The position numbers and the translations under genes were made by a program. Of a stretch of 17,068 nt of DNA, positions 7,458-13,470 are shown piece after piece. Each line of letters begins with the position of its first letter. Within the stretch, counting starts at the first letter, position 1. The stretch comes from an uncultured Oscillospiraceae bacterium (lineage in GTDB: Bacteria; Bacillota_A; Clostridia; Oscillospirales; Oscillospiraceae): NCBI GenBank assembly GCA_944387755.1, contig CALXGC010000043.1:1-17068 (forward strand). Direction: 5' to 3'. The notes beneath the pieces were generated by a model, which searched no databases, was not told where the DNA came from, and saw nothing but the letters and a program-made list of their open reading frames with translations.

Positions 7458-7657
7458 AAAGAATGCTCTTCCACGGTACCACCCCGGTGATTCCCTCTGC
7501 GGGAACCGCTCTTCCAGTCCATGTAACGGGGACAGGCCGTCCTGGTCCTCCCAGGCCGCTCCGGAGCGGCCTGCGTCCGGGGGTCTGGCTGAGGGCTCTC
7601 ACCGTCCCCTCTCGCTGACAGCCGCCGCCGGCGCTTCTCTCCATCGCTGCGTTTTGC
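7409..7657 (-). promoter_or_regulatory. T-box riboswitch leader, probably alanine-specific
   Basis: Read on the minus strand, the leader carries the T-box core GGTGGTACCGTGG (7471-7483) in its antiterminator. It is preceded by the usual Stem III-type sequence CCCGTTACATGGACTGGAAGAG. Stem I shows GCGATGGAGAGAAG and the apical GGGACGGTGAGAGCCC block. The UGGU bulge would pair with ACCA, meaning a tRNA with A73. By aligning the 17-nt specifier segment to the recalled B. subtilis glyQS leader, the specifier triplet falls on GCC (7570-7568), an alanine codon followed by a purine. Presence of a T-box is near certain. The alanine assignment is inference, supported by alaS downstream. Uncharged tRNA-Ala would stabilise the antiterminator and switch on the phzF-lipoprotein-alaS unit. 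Confidence 0.92.
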
Positions 7658-7663
7658 AGAGCT

Positions 7664-7691
7664 ATTTTATCACAGTCTGCCCGCTTGTCAA
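7664..7691 (-). promoter_or_regulatory. Sigma-A promoter of the T-box operon
   Basis: On the minus strand a perfect TTGACA (-35, 7686-7691) and TAAAAT (-10, 7664-7669) are 16 nt apart. Transcription would begin near 7657, just before the T-box Stem I. It is the best consensus match in this intergenic region. Confidence 0.85.
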
Positions 7692-7713
7692 GTTTTTTCC
7701 GAAAAAGCGCGCA

Positions 7714-7742
7714 TTGACCAACGGAGGCGGGACTGGTATGAT
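7714..7742 (+). promoter_or_regulatory. Candidate promoter of the two-component system genes
   Basis: TTGACC (7714-7719) and TATGAT (7737-7742) with exactly 17 nt between them, facing the response regulator gene. A second possible -10, TATAAT at 7786-7791, has only a weak -35 (around 7762-7768). The -35 boxes of this promoter and of the T-box promoter are 22 nt apart on opposite strands. Confidence 0.65.
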
Positions 7743-7824
7743 GATAATGCTGCCGGCCATTCAGACAGTTTTCAGTATCTCCCTGTATAATGGCCATCAA
7801 AATCACGGAAAGCGAGGCGCGGCA

Positions 7825-8508
7825 ATGCGGATTTTAATTGTAGAGGACGAGGTGCGTCTGGCGGAGACCCTGCGGCAGCTGATGGAGGACCAGCGCTATC
7901 AGGTGGACGCCGTCTACGACGGGGCGGACGGCGTGGACTATGGCCTGACGGGCCAGTACGACCTGATTATTTTGGACGTGATGCTCCCCAAGGTGGACGG
8001 ATTCCAGGCCGCCCGGCAGCTTCGGGCGGCCCATGTGTCCACCCCCATTCTGATGCTCACGGCGCGGGACGAGGTAAGCGACAAAATCAGCGGGCTGGAC
8101 TGCGGCGCGGACGACTACATGACCAAGCCCTTTGACAGCGGCGAGCTGATGGCGCGGGTCCGGGCTCTCACCCGGCGGCAGGGCGAGGTGCTCAGCGACG
8201 TCCTCACCGCCGCCGGCCTGAGTCTGGACTGCACCTCCCGCCTTCTGTCCGCCGGGAGCCGGTCGGTCCGCCTGGGCTTCAAAGAGTTCGAGGTGCTGCG
8301 CCTGCTGATGGTCAACAGCGGAAATGTGGTGACAAAGGAGACCCTGATCTCCAAAATCTGGGGGCTGGACTCCGAGGCGGAGGACAACAACGTGGAGGTC
8401 TACATCTCCTTCCTGCGCAAGAAGCTGAACTATCTCAACAGCCAGGCGGCCATCTCCACCGTGCGGAAGGTGGGCTATTTCCTGGATTCCGCCCCAAAAG
8501 CGCCCTGA
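7825..8508 (+). CDS. OmpR/PhoB-type response regulator
   Basis: Two-domain transcription factor of 227 aa. The receiver domain has the acidic pair in VEDE (residues 7-9), phospho-acceptor D51 in LIILDVMLP, T79 in MLTARD and K101 in YMTKPFDSGEL. The C-terminal winged helix (about 135-222) has LGFKEFEVLRLLMVNSGNVV and the recognition-helix region DNNVEVYISFLRKKL with the terminal hairpin STVRKVGYFL, typical of OmpR-family DNA-binding domains. ATG 7825 begins the conserved MRILIVEDE block with a modest GAGG site upstream. The longer frame from 7654 would translate promoter sequence. The histidine kinase follows 36 nt downstream in the same operon. The signal and regulon are not deducible from sequence. 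CiaR, BaeR and related regulators are closest in general style. Confidence 0.96.
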   Translation: MRILIVEDEVRLAETLRQLMEDQRYQVDAVYDGADGVDYGLTGQYDLIILDVMLPKVDGFQAARQLRAAHVSTPILMLTARDEVSDKISGLDCGADDYMTKPFDSGELMARVRALTRRQGEVLSDVLTAAGLSLDCTSRLLSAGSRSVRLGFKEFEVLRLLMVNSGNVVTKETLISKIWGLDSEAEDNNVEVYISFLRKKLNYLNSQAAISTVRKVGYFLDSAPKAP

Positions 8509-8544
8509 CATCGATTTTTCAGATTTTTCAAAGGAGGCGTTCCC

Positions 8545-9789
8545 ATGCTGCGCCGTCTGCGGCTGAAGTTTATTCTGACCAACATGCTGCTGGTGACGCT
8601 GGTGCTGCTGGCCGTGTTCGGCGCGCTGATGTTCTCCACCGCCCGGCAGCTGGAGCTGGAGAGCGCCGCCGTCATGTCTCTGGCTCTGCGGGAGGACGGC
8701 GTCCCCCAGCAGTTTGAATTCCGGGCGGCGGAACGCGGCCGGGAACGGGAGTGGCAGTGGGCCATTCCGGTGTTCTGCGTCACGGTGGAGAACACCGGCG
8801 CCTTCTCTCTGGAGGAGGGGAGCCGGGTGAAGGTCTCCCCGGAGGTGCTGGACCAGGCCGTGGCGCTGGCGCTGGCCGCGCCGGACTCCTATGGATGCCT
8901 GAGCAGCCTGGACCTGCGCTTTCAGCGGGACGACCTGGGCGGCGGGCGGACCCGCATCGCCTTCTCCGATCTGAGCTGGGAGCGGGCCTCCCTCACCCGC
9001 CTGATGCTCAACTCCCTGCTCATCGGCGCGGCCGCCCTGGCCGTCTTTCTGGCCATCAGCGTGTTTTTAGCGCGGGTATCTCTCAAGCCGGTGGAACGGA
9101 CCTGGACCCAGCAGCGGCAGTTTGTGGCCGACGCCTCCCACGAGCTGAAGACTCCGCTGACCGTCATTCTGGCCAATATCGGCATCATCAGCGCCCACCC
9201 CGCCAGCTCCGTGGCCTCCCAGCAGAAGTGGCTGGGCTATATCCAGGAGGAGGCCCAGCGGATGCGGGAGCTGGTGGAGGACATGCTCTTCTTGGCCAAG
9301 CACGACGGGGCGGAGCGGCCCAAGGACTCCCGGACGGTGAACTTCAGCGACCTGGCCACCGGCTGCGTGCTGCGCTTTGAGTCCGTGGCCTTCGAGCGGC
9401 AGGTGACGCTGGCCAGCGGACTGGAGCCGGACCTGTACGTCTCCGGCGAGCCGGACAGCCTGGAGCGCCTGGTGATGCTTCTGCTGGACAACGCCGTCAA
9501 ATATGCCGGAGAGGGCGGCCAGGTTGACGTCTTCCTGTCCCGGCGGCAGGAGCGCGCCGTCCTCACCGTCCGAAACACCGGCGCGCCCATCCCGCCCCAG
9601 CACCTGGAGCACCTGTTTGAGCGCTTCTACCGGGCGGACGGCTCCCGGAGCCGGAAGGAGGGGGGCTACGGCCTGGGGCTGGCCATCGCCCAGACTATCG
9701 TCCAGTCCCACCGGGGCCAGATTGACGTCCGCAGCAGCCGGGAGGAGGGCACCGTCTTTACCGTCTGCCTCCCCTGCGTCCGGAGCTGA
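8545..9789 (+). CDS. Membrane sensor histidine kinase
   Basis: This 414-aa kinase autophosphorylates and passes phosphate to D51 of the upstream regulator. TM1 spans about residues 8-30 and TM2 about 154-175, enclosing an extracytoplasmic sensor loop of about 120 aa with no recognisable binding motif. The HisKA dimerisation helix carries FVADASHELKTPLTVI with H199 as the phospho-acceptor. The HATPase domain shows the N box (LLLDNAVKY, N316), a FERFYRADGSRSR F box and the GGYGLGLAIAQTIV G box, all intact. The ATG at 8545 follows AAAGGAGG by about 8 nt. There is no long HAMP linker; TM2 leads almost directly into HisKA. The gene converges with the papain-fold protein gene, with six bases between the two stop codons and no obvious terminator there. 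Confidence 0.96.
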   Translation: MLRRLRLKFILTNMLLVTLVLLAVFGALMFSTARQLELESAAVMSLALREDGVPQQFEFRAAERGREREWQWAIPVFCVTVENTGAFSLEEGSRVKVSPEVLDQAVALALAAPDSYGCLSSLDLRFQRDDLGGGRTRIAFSDLSWERASLTRLMLNSLLIGAAALAVFLAISVFLARVSLKPVERTWTQQRQFVADASHELKTPLTVILANIGIISAHPASSVASQQKWLGYIQEEAQRMRELVEDMLFLAKHDGAERPKDSRTVNFSDLATGCVLRFESVAFERQVTLASGLEPDLYVSGEPDSLERLVMLLLDNAVKYAGEGGQVDVFLSRRQERAVLTVRNTGAPIPPQHLEHLFERFYRADGSRSRKEGGYGLGLAIAQTIVQSHRGQIDVRSSREEGTVFTVCLPCVRS

Positions 9790-9795
9790 ACCCCG

Positions 9796-10335
9796 TCACG
9801 CCGCCGGCGGCAGGTCGCACAGCCGCCCCTGAAATACCGGGCGGAGCTGCGCAATGCGGCAGAAGTCCGCCGGCCGGACCAGCGCCGGATGCTTTCCCAG
9901 CTCCACCGCGCCGCTGTCCTCCAGGAGGCAGGCGGCAAACTGCGAACAGAAATAGCGGTTCTCTCTGGGCAGCGGATAATTGAAGCAGCAGCACAGCGCC
10001 CCCAGAAGATTATACCGGTACCGCTCCCGCCTGGCATACATGTCTCCCAGGCGCCGGCGCAGGCGGCGGTACGCCGCGTCCGTCACCTTCAGCTCATAGA
10101 GGCAGCAGGGGATCTCCCCCCGCCCGGCCTGTCCGCCTATCTCCTCCCGCACCAGCCCGGCGGGGAGCGCAAAGGCCGCGTACTTCCGCGCAAAGCTGTA
10201 AAACGGACCGCCGGGGCCGTCCAGCCCAATGGACGCGTGGGTATAGCGGTCCCCCGTCGCCAGATGGATCAGCCGGGAAAAACAGGTCCCCGACCGGGTC
10301 AGCAGAATGTAGATTGTTCGTTCCTGAGCCGCCAT
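9796..10335 (-). CDS. NlpC/P60 (YiiX/YebB-like) papain-fold protein
   Basis: A 179-aa protein with the circularly permuted papain-like arrangement typical of YiiX/YebB-like proteins: His in DRYTHASIGLDG (H33) near the N-terminus and the candidate nucleophile Cys in NRYFCSQFAACLL (C130) in the C-terminal half. ILLTRSGTCFSRLIHL precedes the His, as in this group. Such proteins may hydrolyse amide or thioester bonds in peptidoglycan or lipid substrates; the substrate here is unknown. I start at the ATG at 10335 because it has an A/G-rich AAGGGGGAAGG stretch upstream and precedes the first conserved strand. The frame extends to 10485 but that extension overlaps the tRNA promoter. No signal peptide or membrane segment is seen, suggesting a cytoplasmic protein. 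It lies between the sensor kinase and tRNA-Leu, with no obvious operon partner. Confidence 0.75.
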   Translation of the reverse strand: MAAQERTIYILLTRSGTCFSRLIHLATGDRYTHASIGLDGPGGPFYSFARKYAAFALPAGLVREEIGGQAGRGEIPCCLYELKVTDAAYRRLRRRLGDMYARRERYRYNLLGALCCCFNYPLPRENRYFCSQFAACLLEDSGAVELGKHPALVRPADFCRIAQLRPVFQGRLCDLPPAA

Positions 10336-10456
10336 AGCGCCTTCCCCCTTTTTTGAAAACAAGCATACCAGCAGAACTATAAGAGGGCCTGAAGAAGGCA
10401 TTAAGATTTTTATAAAATTGCCGGAAAAACCGCTCCAGAAAAAAGTGAAAAAACTG

Positions 10457-10485
10457 TTGACAGCTGGGGACAAGTGTGGTAACAT
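10457..10485 (+). promoter_or_regulatory. Promoter of tRNA-Leu
   Basis: Perfect TTGACA (10457-10462), 17-nt spacer and TAACAT (10480-10485). It ends 35 nt before the mature tRNA 5' end. Confidence 0.85.
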
Positions 10486-10520
10486 ATACCTCGCGCTAAG
10501 GAAGAGCGCATTTCACCTCC

Positions 10521-10607
10521 GCGCGAGTGGTGGAATTGGTAGACTCGCTGGCTTCAGGTGCCAGTGCTCGCAAGGGCGTGCGGGTTCGACTCCCGCCTCG
10601 CGCACCA
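10521..10607 (+). tRNA. tRNA-Leu(CAG)
   Basis: An 87-nt class II tRNA. The acceptor arms GCGCGAG and CTCGCGC pair perfectly, followed by discriminator A and an encoded CCA. The D arm contains GTGGAATTGGTAGAC. The anticodon stem CTGGC/GCCAG closes the loop TTCAGGT, giving anticodon CAG, which reads the CUG codon. There is a long variable arm (about 10566-10580), and the T arm carries GGTTCGACTCC. The long variable arm and anticodon agree on leucine. CUG is a dominant Leu codon in this GC-rich genome, judging by the coding sequences here. Confidence 0.97.
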
Positions 10608-10639
10608 TCGGAGTATCCGACCCGGATACTCCGATTTTT
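10607..10639 (+). terminator. Intrinsic terminator of tRNA-Leu
   Basis: Perfect 12-bp stem, arms 10607-10618 and 10624-10635 (ATCGGAGTATCC), with a 5-nt loop, followed by a T-run to 10639. The stem begins at the last base of the tRNA CCA end, so the terminator abuts the mature tRNA with no trailer in between. Confidence 0.93.
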
Positions 10640-10701
10640 CTTTTTCTCCGGCCCAGGCCGGCTTTCCACCCAAAACAACAGGCCGAGGTGCAATCATAAC
10701 C

Positions 10702-11529
10702 ATGAGTTTTTTCCGCTGCCCCCTGTGCGCCGCCCCGCTGACGCGGAGCGAACGCGTCTACTCCTGCCCCGGCGGCCACAGCTTCGACCGGGCCGCCGCC
10801 GGATATGTCCACCTGCTCCCCGCCAACCAGAAGCACTCCAAAAATCCAGGGGACGACAAGGCCATGGTGTCCGCCCGGTCCGCCTTTCTGGACCGCGGGT
10901 ACTACGCCCCCCTCCGGGAAACCCTGTGCGCCCTGGCCCTGCGGGATACGGCGGACCTGCCTGCCCCCGCCCTGCTGGACAGCGGCTGCGGAGAGGGATA
11001 TTATACCGCCGGTCTCTCTCACGCCCTGATTCAGGCGGGCCGCGCCCCGGAGACCGCCGGCGTGGACCTGTCCAAATTTGCCCTGCGCCGGGCGGCCAAA
11101 CGCCTGCCGGAGGGGGAATTCGCCGTGGCCTCCGTATACCGCCTGCCTGTCCCGGACCGGCGGGCCCATCTGCTCACCGACGTGTTCTCCCCCCTGTGCC
11201 CGGAGGAGTTCGCCCGCGTCACCGCGCCCGGCGGGTTTTTCTACTATGTGGTTCCCTCCGCCCGGCACCTGTGGGGCATGAAAGAGGTCCTCTACCGCCG
11301 CCCCTATGAAAACGCCGTCCGCCGGGAAAACTACCCCGGCTTCACCTGGCTGGAGGCCGTTCCCCTGCGGTACTCCATCCATCTGGACCGCCCGGAGGAT
11401 ATTATGGCCCTGCTGGGCATGACTCCCTACGCCTGGAAGACGCCCAGAGACGGGGTGGAGCGCCTGGCCGCCCTGAACGCCCTGGACACAGAAGTGGGCT
11501 TTGACATCCATGTATACCGGAGGCTGTAA
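10702..11529 (+). CDS. rlmA: 23S rRNA (guanine-N1) methyltransferase, RlmA family
   Basis: RlmA-family enzymes methylate N1 of G745 or G748 in 23S rRNA hairpin 35 using S-adenosylmethionine; TlrB-type members give tylosin resistance. The 275-aa protein has the N-terminal zinc finger C6-x2-C9 ... C22-x3-H26 (FRCPLCAAPL, YSCPGGHSFD). The RlmA-specific AAAGYVHLLPANQKHSKNPGDDKAM block follows in split form (AGYVHLLP, NPGDDKAMVSAR). The SAM site is LLDSGCGEGYY (around residues 91-101). ATG 10702 starts exactly at the zinc finger; the ribosome binding site (GAGGTG) is weak and somewhat distant. The last nine codons and stop are duplicated at 11928-11956 (see findings). Whether position 745 or 748 is modified cannot be read from this sequence. 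Confidence 0.93.
   Translation: MSFFRCPLCAAPLTRSERVYSCPGGHSFDRAAAGYVHLLPANQKHSKNPGDDKAMVSARSAFLDRGYYAPLRETLCALALRDTADLPAPALLDSGCGEGYYTAGLSHALIQAGRAPETAGVDLSKFALRRAAKRLPEGEFAVASVYRLPVPDRRAHLLTDVFSPLCPEEFARVTAPGGFFYYVVPSARHLWGMKEVLYRRPYENAVRRENYPGFTWLEAVPLRYSIHLDRPEDIMALLGMTPYAWKTPRDGVERLAALNALDTEVGFDIHVYRRL
11500..11528 (+). repeat. Direct repeat copy 1 (rlmA 3' end, attL-like)
   Basis: 29 nt beginning TTTGACATCCATGTATACC and ending GGAGGCTGTA, encoding the last nine residues FDIHVYRRL of RlmA and most of its TAA stop. It recurs at 11928-11956 with one mismatch (A versus G at the sixth base-pair of the GACATC block). Confidence 0.9.
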
Positions 11530-11547
11530 CCCCCTTCCGTTGGACAT

Positions 11548-11585
11548 AAAAACGCTCCCTTTCGTCGGATAAAGGGAGCGTTTTT
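11548..11585. terminator. Bidirectional terminator between rlmA and the XRE gene
   Basis: Arms 11548-11562 and 11571-11585 form a perfect 15-bp stem around an 8-nt loop. A run of five A precedes the GC core and a run of five T follows it, so it can work on both strands. It ends rlmA (+). The stop codon of the XRE gene (-) overlaps its right arm. Confidence 0.9.
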
Positions 11586-11826
11586 ATTGCACTTCTTGTT
11601 CCAGCTCTTCGAAAAATGGACGGTCAAAAAATTCCGAAAGGGTAACGTCCAATCCGTCGCACAGCTTTTTGACGGTGGATACTGTGGCGCTCCGATTGCG
11701 GCCGCTGACAATATTGTTCAGCGTGGACTGAGAAATCCCGCAGAGCATAGCGCACTTATTCAGAGAAATCCCCCGTTGGTCCAAAAGTTCATAGATGCGC
11801 TGTATGAGGGCCTCCTGAAGCGTCAC
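11584..11826 (-). CDS. Small XRE-family HTH regulator, GTG start
   Basis: An 80-aa single-domain DNA-binding protein: IYELLDQRGISLNKCAMLCGISQSTLNNIVSGRNRSATVSTVKKLCDGL is a full five-helix Xre/Cro/HTH_3 domain covering almost the whole chain, with SQSTLNNIVSGRN as the recognition region. No ligand or dimer domain is present beyond an acidic tail (FFEELEQEVQ). The start codon is GTG at 11826, preceded 7 nt upstream by AGGAGGTGAT, a near-perfect ribosome binding site. Base composition is visibly poorer in GC than the neighbouring genes. The gene is the only one between two copies of the rlmA 3' end, and an inverted repeat lies 50 nt upstream, so autoregulation is likely. Such proteins often accompany integrative elements or toxin systems, but no partner gene is present here. 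(Quoted helices split for reading: IYELLDQRGISLNK, MLCGISQSTLNN, STVKKLCDGL.). Confidence 0.9.
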   Translation of the reverse strand: MTLQEALIQRIYELLDQRGISLNKCAMLCGISQSTLNNIVSGRNRSATVSTVKKLCDGLDVTLSEFFDRPFFEELEQEVQ

Positions 11827-11875
11827 AGAATCACCTCCTGTTTCTCCATAGCATATCTTTTCAGCCTTGAAAAGA

Positions 11876-11912
11876 TTACCTCTTTTGAGTTAAAACAACT
11901 CAAAAGGGGTAA
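11876..11912. promoter_or_regulatory. Inverted repeat upstream of the XRE gene (candidate operator)
   Basis: Arms 11876-11891 (TTACCTCTTTTGAGTT) and 11897-11912 (AACTCAAAAGGGGTAA) match at 15 of 16 positions around a 5-nt AAAAC loop. It lies about 50 nt upstream of the XRE start. It has no T-run, so it reads better as an operator or promoter-spanning palindrome than as a terminator. TTGAGT inside it could serve as a -35 for the XRE gene, but no convincing -10 follows. Confidence 0.6.
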
Positions 11913-11927
11913 GAGAAGCTAATCTTA

Positions 11928-11956
11928 TTTGACGTCCATGTATACCGGAGGCTGTA
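11928..11956 (+). repeat. Direct repeat copy 2 (duplicate rlmA 3' end, attR-like)
   Basis: Same 29 nt as 11500-11528 with one change. It would encode FDVHVYRRL followed by TAG, i.e. it preserves the reading frame and stop of the rlmA end, with Ile to Val. The two copies lie 428 nt apart and bracket the XRE gene. Confidence 0.9.
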
Positions 11957-12042
11957 GCTCTCTGAATACAAACAGGCTCCCTCCCAGGGGCGGGCCTCTA
12001 ATAATTTCTGCCTTCTCTGCATATTGTGGCAGGAAGGCGGTG

Positions 12043-13470
12043 ATGCGGATGTCTTATCTGGCGCGTGGGGCGGATTTTTTGTGGAACCCCTGGCTGCTGG
12101 GACTGTTTCTGTTTACCGGCGGGGTTTTGACGGTGGGGAGCGGCTTTTTCCCCTTCCGGCATTTCGGCCTCTGGTGGCGGGAGACGGCGGGGCGCCTATG
12201 GAGCCCCCAGGCGGCAGGGCGCGGGGGGCTGTCCCCCTTCCAGGCGGTAGCCACGGCGCTGGGCTCCACCATCGGCACGGGGAGCGTGGCCGGGGTGGCG
12301 GCGGCTATTTACTTCGGGGGACCGGGGGCAGTGTTCTGGATGTGGTTGACGGCCCTTCTGGGCATGTCCACCAGCTGTGTGGAAAAGCTGCTGGCGGTCC
12401 AATACCAAAGGCCCGCCCCCGGCGGCCGTCAGGGCGGGCCTATGTTCTATCTCCGGGACGGGCTCCACGCCCCCGGACTGGCGGCGTGGTTCTCCCTGGC
12501 CTGCCTCCCCGCCGCGCTGGCGGGGGGCAACCTGGTTCAGGCGGGGTCCATCGCCTCCGCTCTGGAGGGACTGCTGGGCTGGGACCGGCTTTGGGTGGGG
12601 CTGGGCACCGCTCTGCTGGCGGGGGCGGCGCTGCTGGGGGGCATGGGCCGGGTGGCCAGGGTCTCGGAGCGGCTGGCGCCGCTGATGGCCCTTCTGTACC
12701 TGGGGAGCGGCGGGCTGGTGCTGCTGCTCCGGGCGGAGGCCCTGCCCGGCGCGCTGGCGCTGATTTTCTCCTGCGCCTGGAATCCGGACGCCGCCCTTGG
12801 AGGCGGGGGCGGGTACGCCCTCTCCGCCGCCCTGCGGTACGGGGTGGCGCGGGGGGTGTTCACCAACGCGGCGGGGCTGGGGGCCTCCGCCATGGCCCAC
12901 GGGGCCGTCCGGACAGACAGCCCCGCCCGGCAGGGCATGTGGGGTATTTTTGAGGTGTTCGTCTCCACCCTTCTGGTGTGTACTGTCACCGCCCTGGTGA
13001 TTTTGGTCAGCGGCGTATACGACCCGGAGACGGCCCTGCGTCAGATTCAGAGCGGGAACGTCCCGGACGCCGCCCTGGGGGTTCCCCTGGCGGAGCGGGC
13101 CTTCTCCGCCGTCCTGGGTCCGGCGGGGGCGTGGGCGGCAGCCCTGAGCCTGGTGCTGTTCGCCTTCTCCTCCATTTTGGGCTGGAGCTGCTACGGCTGG
13201 CAGAGCCTGTGCTTTCTCACCGGCGGGACGCGGTTCCGCCGGGCGTATCTGTCGGTGTTTTTGGGCGGGACGGTTCTGGGGGCGGTCTCCGACGTCTCCG
13301 CCCTGTGGGAGCTGACGGACCTGTGCACCGCCCTGATGGCGCTGCCCAATCTCCCCGCCCTGCTGCTGCTGGCCCCCCAGGCCCTGTCCTGTCTCAGGAC
13401 TTGGGCCGCACCTCCATCCGGTGCAGGCGGCCGTAGACCTCTTCCCGCTCCTCCCCGCCGGAGAAGGTGA
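12043..13470 (+). CDS. AGCS-family alanine/glycine:cation symporter
   Basis: A 475-aa inner-membrane transporter that would import alanine or glycine with Na+ or H+. Hydrophobic helices run through the whole chain. The family signature lies at about residues 70-120: GSTIGTGSVAGVAAAIYFGG, then PGAVFWMWLTALLGMSTSCVE and LAVQYQ, followed by GGPMFYLRDGL. The usual GTGNIAG reads GTGSVAG here. Later blocks FTNAAGLGASAMAHGAV and FAFSSILGWSCYGWQ also fit AGCS. I start at ATG 12043 with AGGAAGG 5 nt upstream; ATG 12049 is an alternative, and the frame open from 11929 runs through the direct repeat. The last 26 codons (from 13394) are antisense to the convergent 414-aa gene, giving an Arg/Pro-rich cytoplasmic tail in place of the usual family C-terminus. 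No T-box precedes it, although the alaS unit has one. Confidence 0.92.
   Translation: MRMSYLARGADFLWNPWLLGLFLFTGGVLTVGSGFFPFRHFGLWWRETAGRLWSPQAAGRGGLSPFQAVATALGSTIGTGSVAGVAAAIYFGGPGAVFWMWLTALLGMSTSCVEKLLAVQYQRPAPGGRQGGPMFYLRDGLHAPGLAAWFSLACLPAALAGGNLVQAGSIASALEGLLGWDRLWVGLGTALLAGAALLGGMGRVARVSERLAPLMALLYLGSGGLVLLLRAEALPGALALIFSCAWNPDAALGGGGGYALSAALRYGVARGVFTNAAGLGASAMAHGAVRTDSPARQGMWGIFEVFVSTLLVCTVTALVILVSGVYDPETALRQIQSGNVPDAALGVPLAERAFSAVLGPAGAWAAALSLVLFAFSSILGWSCYGWQSLCFLTGGTRFRRAYLSVFLGGTVLGAVSDVSALWELTDLCTALMALPNLPALLLLAPQALSCLRTWAAPPSGAGGRRPLPAPPRRRR

Noticed and set aside
7391..7522. N-terminal extension of the PhzF-family gene to an ATG at 7522
   Set aside because: It would translate the T-box core and terminator. 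The conserved protein start and a well-spaced ribosome binding site support TTG at 7390.
7405..7806. 133-codon minus-strand frame over the promoter and T-box
   Set aside because: It overlaps the promoter and structured leader RNA and has no homology-like features.
11500..11956. CRISPR-like direct repeats
   Set aside because: Only two copies 428 nt apart, one being the end of a coding gene. There are no regular spacers and no cas genes.
11929..12042. N-terminal extension of the AGCS gene beginning inside the direct repeat
   Set aside because: The extra 38 residues are not hydrophobic or family-like. A ribosome binding site is correctly spaced only at 12043.
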